NCBI GenBank assembly: GCA_032622095.1
Contig: CP136068.1
Location: forward strand, 52,384,443 to 52,448,442
Direction of reading: 5' to 3'
Length of the DNA stretch: 64,000 nt
Source of the DNA: Siphonodentalium dalli
Lineage: Eukaryota > Mollusca > Scaphopoda > Gadilida > Siphonodentaliidae
The notes under the pieces are model-generated. The model worked only from the letters and a program-made list of their open reading frames with translations, was not told where the DNA came from and searched no databases. The position numbers and the translations under genes were made by a program. Shown here in pieces: positions 56,001 to 62,000 of the stretch. Positions within the stretch are counted from its first letter, which is position 1, and each line of letters starts with the position of its first letter.

Positions 56001-59000
56001 TTAGATTTATACCAATAAACGCCTCATCTCTGTCATAACTATGAGAGACTTTGAGACTATAGATACTGCCTTGAAGATGATTTTTGCATATAAGAATTCA
56101 AGTATACAAATTATTTCACTCCATCTAACATAAACCTGAAAGACAAATACCGACTCAATGAGAGACTTGCATTTATAAGAGAATGCACTGGCACAGGGTC
56201 TTTAATGCTGCACCACCGCAGTTCCCACCATGAAAGGGGTAAAGTATAAAGAACTACATTTGAGGTATTTCATGAAATTCTTCTCAACCATCATGTTAAA
56301 TGAAGCTGGAATATTTCCTGTCATGGCAATCTGAACACAGTTCTTTATAAATAATGCCCTTTCACATTCATTTTCAGGGGTCATGAACTTGAAATCACAG
56401 AGTTACATTACAAAGTCGTCTGACACAAAGGGTGATGGAGGATGGGTGTTTGGTGCAAATAATCAGCCCAAACATCACAAGGTCAAGGCCACAATAGCCA
56501 ATATTCCTGTTGCCACAGAGAGTCTACAAAGTCCTGTAATGGCTCAGAGTAAGTTCGCCATTTAACATGTTAAGTGCCAGCTCTCATTCAATTACATGCA
56601 AAAAGTACGAGATAACTCGTAGTTGGCACTCAACGTGTTAACCCATTCTCTGCTGACCATATTCTCCCATTTAGTTCTGACGGATAGCATACTTTTATTT
56701 ACGATATACACATGAAAAGTATTTACAAACAAATACAATTCCATAGCCATGTATTTTGTTAGGGGTAATATAGTCATAACTGACTGTCTTCCTATCACGC
56801 CTGAATGTGGTTATAGATTATATGATTGTATGTATAGACAGCTGAATAAATTAGATTGTTTTTAGGGTTACGTTCATCAGAGTACAGACTGGACTTTTAA
56901 AAGTCATTGTTATGACGGTGGTACGAAAGGTGGTTCATAACTTCATATGTATAGGCACCTACTCATGTCAATATAATGAATGAATACTATGGGGAATAAA
57001 CTTATGTGAGTGGAAACGAGTAGATATAATGTGAGCAAGGTTTGTCAATGTTCTATTAACCCTTTACCCAACAGAACGGCCCTGTGCCAATGCATTCTCT
57101 TATATATGTGAGTCGACCATAGGCCGCCTCGCATATATAAGAGAATGCATTGGCTTAACACATATTAAAAATGATCAAATTGTCAAAGAATGTAGAAAAT
57201 ATAAGAAAAAATGGTAAAAAGTGTTAAAAAAAGATTTTTTTAGGCCAATGCATTCTCTTATATATGCGAGGCGACCTATGGTCGACTCGCATATATAAGA
57301 GAATGCATTGGCACAGGGCATAACTGTAACCATCACAATGTGGTCAATGAACCGGTTCCAATGATATCCATATTTGTATGGTGTTATTGAGACAGACCGA
57401 AGATATTTTAGGCTGTTGAAGCTTTATTTGGGCGTTTTTGGCCGGTTTGTTGGGTAAAGGGTTAACATAAATACTTGAGTGAACGCACAGAATCATGAAT
57501 ACCACAGTGTGGCAGCATTGTTGACATATGTTATTGTAAGTTATTTATCGCTTATACAATCAGGACATCCTTGAATTTTGCATAAACGGTATACATTGTC
57601 TAATATATATTTTGGGACTTCTGTTTGTTTGTTTGTTTGTCTGTTAGCTATGGCCGGGAAAACTGCCGGACGGATTGAGCCCAAACTTCCTATCTAAGGG
57701 TAAAATACCAGATGAAGTGTCATCGCACCGCTTCTGAGAACGTCAGAACACTCCTTCTCCATTCCCCCGTCACCACAATGGGAATTCATGGGTTAATCGC
57801 GTGATAGTTAAAGAGCGTTCGTATCCGCAGTGTCGTTGATAAAGAGCGTGTATGTGTCCAGACATGAGCGTGTTGTGTCTGTGTCCAGACATGAGCGTGT
57901 TGTGTGATTCTTATGTGTTCGTACTTAGGGGTTCCTAGGAATGGGGGAGATTTTCATCGGGTCAGTTTTTCCGCCCGAGGTGACCTTCACCTTGAAACGG
58001 GCACCCACAAATGGACTTCTGTCTGTTTGTTTGTTAGCTATGGCCGGGAAAACTGCTGGACGGATTTCGACGAAATTTTATACCTATGGATAATTTTGTC
58101 CGGGGAGTGTTTTGGACGGATCAAATCGTTAATCCCGACCTTACCTTGACCTTCAAAATGGTCAATTCAAGGTTAAATCGGGTAAAAATGACAGATTTCG
58201 ACGAAATTTGATACCTACGGATACTTTTGTCCGGGGAGTGTTTTGGACGGGTCAAATAGTGACTCCGACCTGACCTTGACCTTCAAAATGGTCAATTCAA
58301 GGTCAAAGCCCGGACAAGGTCGGGTCACCTGCTAGTAGAGATATATTTTTCATTCATAATATTAAACATCCTATTAGTTGACCTTTAACCCTTATCTTTA
58401 CTAAATGGATTCTTCCATCCAGATATGAAGTATACATTGGAATGGTCTATTATACATCTTGGAGGGATGTTCAGGAAATATAAGCCGATGACGGACAGAC
58501 CAACAGATAATACAAGTGCAGAATGATTACCATTCATTGGTGGGAAATATTTAGATAATAAGTTGAACAAACGACCTTGAACCCTTCAAGTAGTAAACAG
58601 AATTCCCCATTCAGTCTTTAAAGTATTTATCGGAATTGTCTAATTATTTGTAGGAACGTCGTCATAACATTTATAAGCATACGACAGTCAGATCAGCACC
58701 TTATTGGCTGAACATCTTCACAAATGAATTACAATATGAACATTTGAATTTTTAGTCCAGATTTCTATGTTTATAGAAGATTAGTTTGAATCAAGCGTTG
58801 AATATATTTGTTATAAAAGATGGAAAACTTACATTTATGCTATTTCTGAAAACTTAAAAAAAAACAATCCATCTCCAATCTGCATCAAACTATTTGGCCC
58901 GTTAACACTTTCTATACTAAATACTCATTGTCGAGTAGTTCCCATACAAAATATTCAGTTAACAAGTTCAACAAATAACCATAGGTTGATTGTTGAACTT

Positions 59001-62000
59001 AATATCTGAACATTTGTCTCCAATAAAATGGACTCCTCCTGTACTTTTATTACTCGTCATCTGCTTATTTTCTTGAACGCCCATCCAGATGAATAATAGA
59101 CCATTTCAATGTCTACATTTGTAACTGAATGGAAGAACCCAAGGGTTATAAGTGAGACTCACCTCTACTGATTGTTGTTTTAGGTGAATTTGGTTACGTT
59201 ACCAGCCAGAATATCCAACCTAAGACAGTACGAATGAGAACATCTGTCGCTACGATCCCAGCGACGTCCGAAACCTACAGAAATTCTTTATCTCAGGCGG
59301 TCAACTACAGCACCCAAGGTAAATTAATGTAGCTACATTCTCAGCCGCTTATGAGACCTATAGGAAATTCGTATATTTGAAATGAAACTACCTTCTTTTG
59401 CCCAAATTTCAAACTAAGTAGCATTTAATGCATTGTGTGATCATGTGTATTTGTTAATTGCTGCCTCACATAAAATTACTAGAAAGATCACAAAATGGAG
59501 ATCCTATTTAGCACTTATTATTTGGAATATTTCAATTATGGAAGAGATGAAAATATAAAAATCATATAATCACGCTTATTTTTAATATATTTAATTCTGT
59601 AATTACCGTAATAGAAACTTTCTGTCAGTGTAATTTTGTACACACAGTCTGACATTATTATTAGGAGGTTATCAAACCAGTGTTACATGTATTCACATAA
59701 TAGTAAAGATAATCAGGTGATAAATTGTTTTTTAAGTCAATGTCCTTGTATTGTCTGGATTTATTGAGACGATAAGTTTTATACCCAAAGTAGGTCCTAT
59801 GTAGGAAATTTACACCCACAGTAGGGTGGGCGTACTAAAGCCAAAATTCCGTAAAATTTAGAAAAATGGTAATCATCATATAAATTATTTTCTCAATGTA
59901 GGTACCAAACAAGTTACAAACTCTCTTGGATTATCACCACAAGAAGTTCAGCAACACAATAGAAATCCATCAGCAAGTAAAATCGGCTCTCATCAGATTG
60001 GTATACATGACATGAGTCATCATGACATGGGACATCATGACATGGGACATCATGACATGAGTCACCATGACATGGGACATCATGATGTGGGACATCATGA
60101 TGTGGGACATCATGATGTGGGACATCATGACATGGGACATCATGACATGGGACATCATGACATGGGACATCATGACGGGTACCAATCAGCATCGTCACCA
60201 CCCCAAATCTCATTCCAGTCGTTACGACCTCCAGCAGATTTACGTGGTAACACAGCCGAAGTTCAAGGTCACTTGCATAGTAAACTTCAAGAATCGCGTG
60301 AACAACGTTTGGAGGACCAGATTGAATGCACGCTGAATGAGACAGATAGTCAACAAAAACGTGCCTCAAGGACCTGCAAGGGTAAACGATATGCGAAAAT
60401 GGTCGCAGAAACTGTGAAAAAACGTGAGAAGAAAGTTCAGTTAGTCACTCCAGACGGAGAGAAACAAGTGAATTTTGCTCAAGATATTCAGTATCAAAGA
60501 GAAAGTGAGAACTCGGAAAGTCAAAACAAAGAAACGATGGCTTCACAGTTTTCTGTTCCGCAGATTCCGAGTCAACAGAACATGATGCAATCGACGCAGT
60601 CGTCTCTGGAGGAAGCATCAGCAATGAAGGTTTGTACCACACAATGAAGGTTTGTACCACACAATGAAGGTTTGTACCACACAATGAAGGTTTGTACCAC
60701 ACAATGAAGGTTTGTACTACACAATGAAGGTTTGTACCACACAATGAAGGTTTGTACCACACATTGCTTGTCATTTTGGGATACTTAAGGCCACTGTAAT
60801 ATACTTTTTATTAGAATCCGTCAAAATACAAGTTGACTATCTAACTCACCATTTTTATCCTTCCCAAACAAACCAGTTTTAGGGATTTGTTGATTCATGG
60901 ACAATTGAACGACAATAACAACAACATCAGCATTTCCCAGTAATATTTAAACAAGATTATATGATGATGAAAAATACGCCCCAAGTTTCATGTCGGTAAA
61001 TGTTACCACTCAGCATACAAACATCATCCTTTTCCAATCCAAATTCTATCCCTTATTTTAGCATAAACGACATAGGCCTCCACCAATCCCAGTTCCGCCA
61101 CAGATATCGTCTACGGGACTACCGTCGCCGAGTTTAAACAGTCCGAGGAAGACCATACTGAAGAAACCTTCTGAGGATTCTCTCAAGCGGTCCGAGGATT
61201 CCATGGAAACGTAATTATACCATTTATATGCGTATTATCACTCTATCAATTATACTATTTATATGAGTATATATATCACTCAATTGCTTGTTCAATTTGT
61301 AAAATGTACATGGCTTTAAAATCCCTTCATATGGACACACCATGGCGGAACACAGACTCCAACCACCATTGTTCTGTGAGCGTGAGAAAATATAGAAATT
61401 TGACATCAAAGAAGCAATATCTCCACTTTTGGGGACTCAAACCTGATTCAAGAATTCTTGAAAAATAATTTTTTTCTCTGTTCAAATGAGAAATTTCTGA
61501 AGTTTCACCTTATGCTATAGGATATAGGATAGGATATTTTTAATTCAAATTACACATATTTCATTATTTGAAGAATACATTTTACCATTACATTATATTG
61601 TGTATTCAAGGGGGTGACATAGTTAGGCTAGACCTGACCTTAATATTCCCCCAAATTCAAGTTGGTAAACGCTGTTCCCAACATAATGAAATGTGCCCAA
61701 AATATATAAGAGATTAGAATTATTGTCATTGTATAGCTATGTGTATATGTATTTATAGTCCTGAGAAATACTGAATGTTGAATTCCATATTGATATATAC
61801 GAAAAAAATATTCTGGAATAATTCATTCTTGGAAATCGAATGCAATGATTTAAAGTGTTTTTTGTTATAATTTTGAAATTTTAACATCCTTCCAGGTGAT
61901 GTGCCCAAATTCCACTAATCTATAGTCCTGGGCTAGACTGTCTACCTGTCACCCCCAGCATATCCATGTCTTCATCTGCTCTAATTTGGGTGCAATTCCA

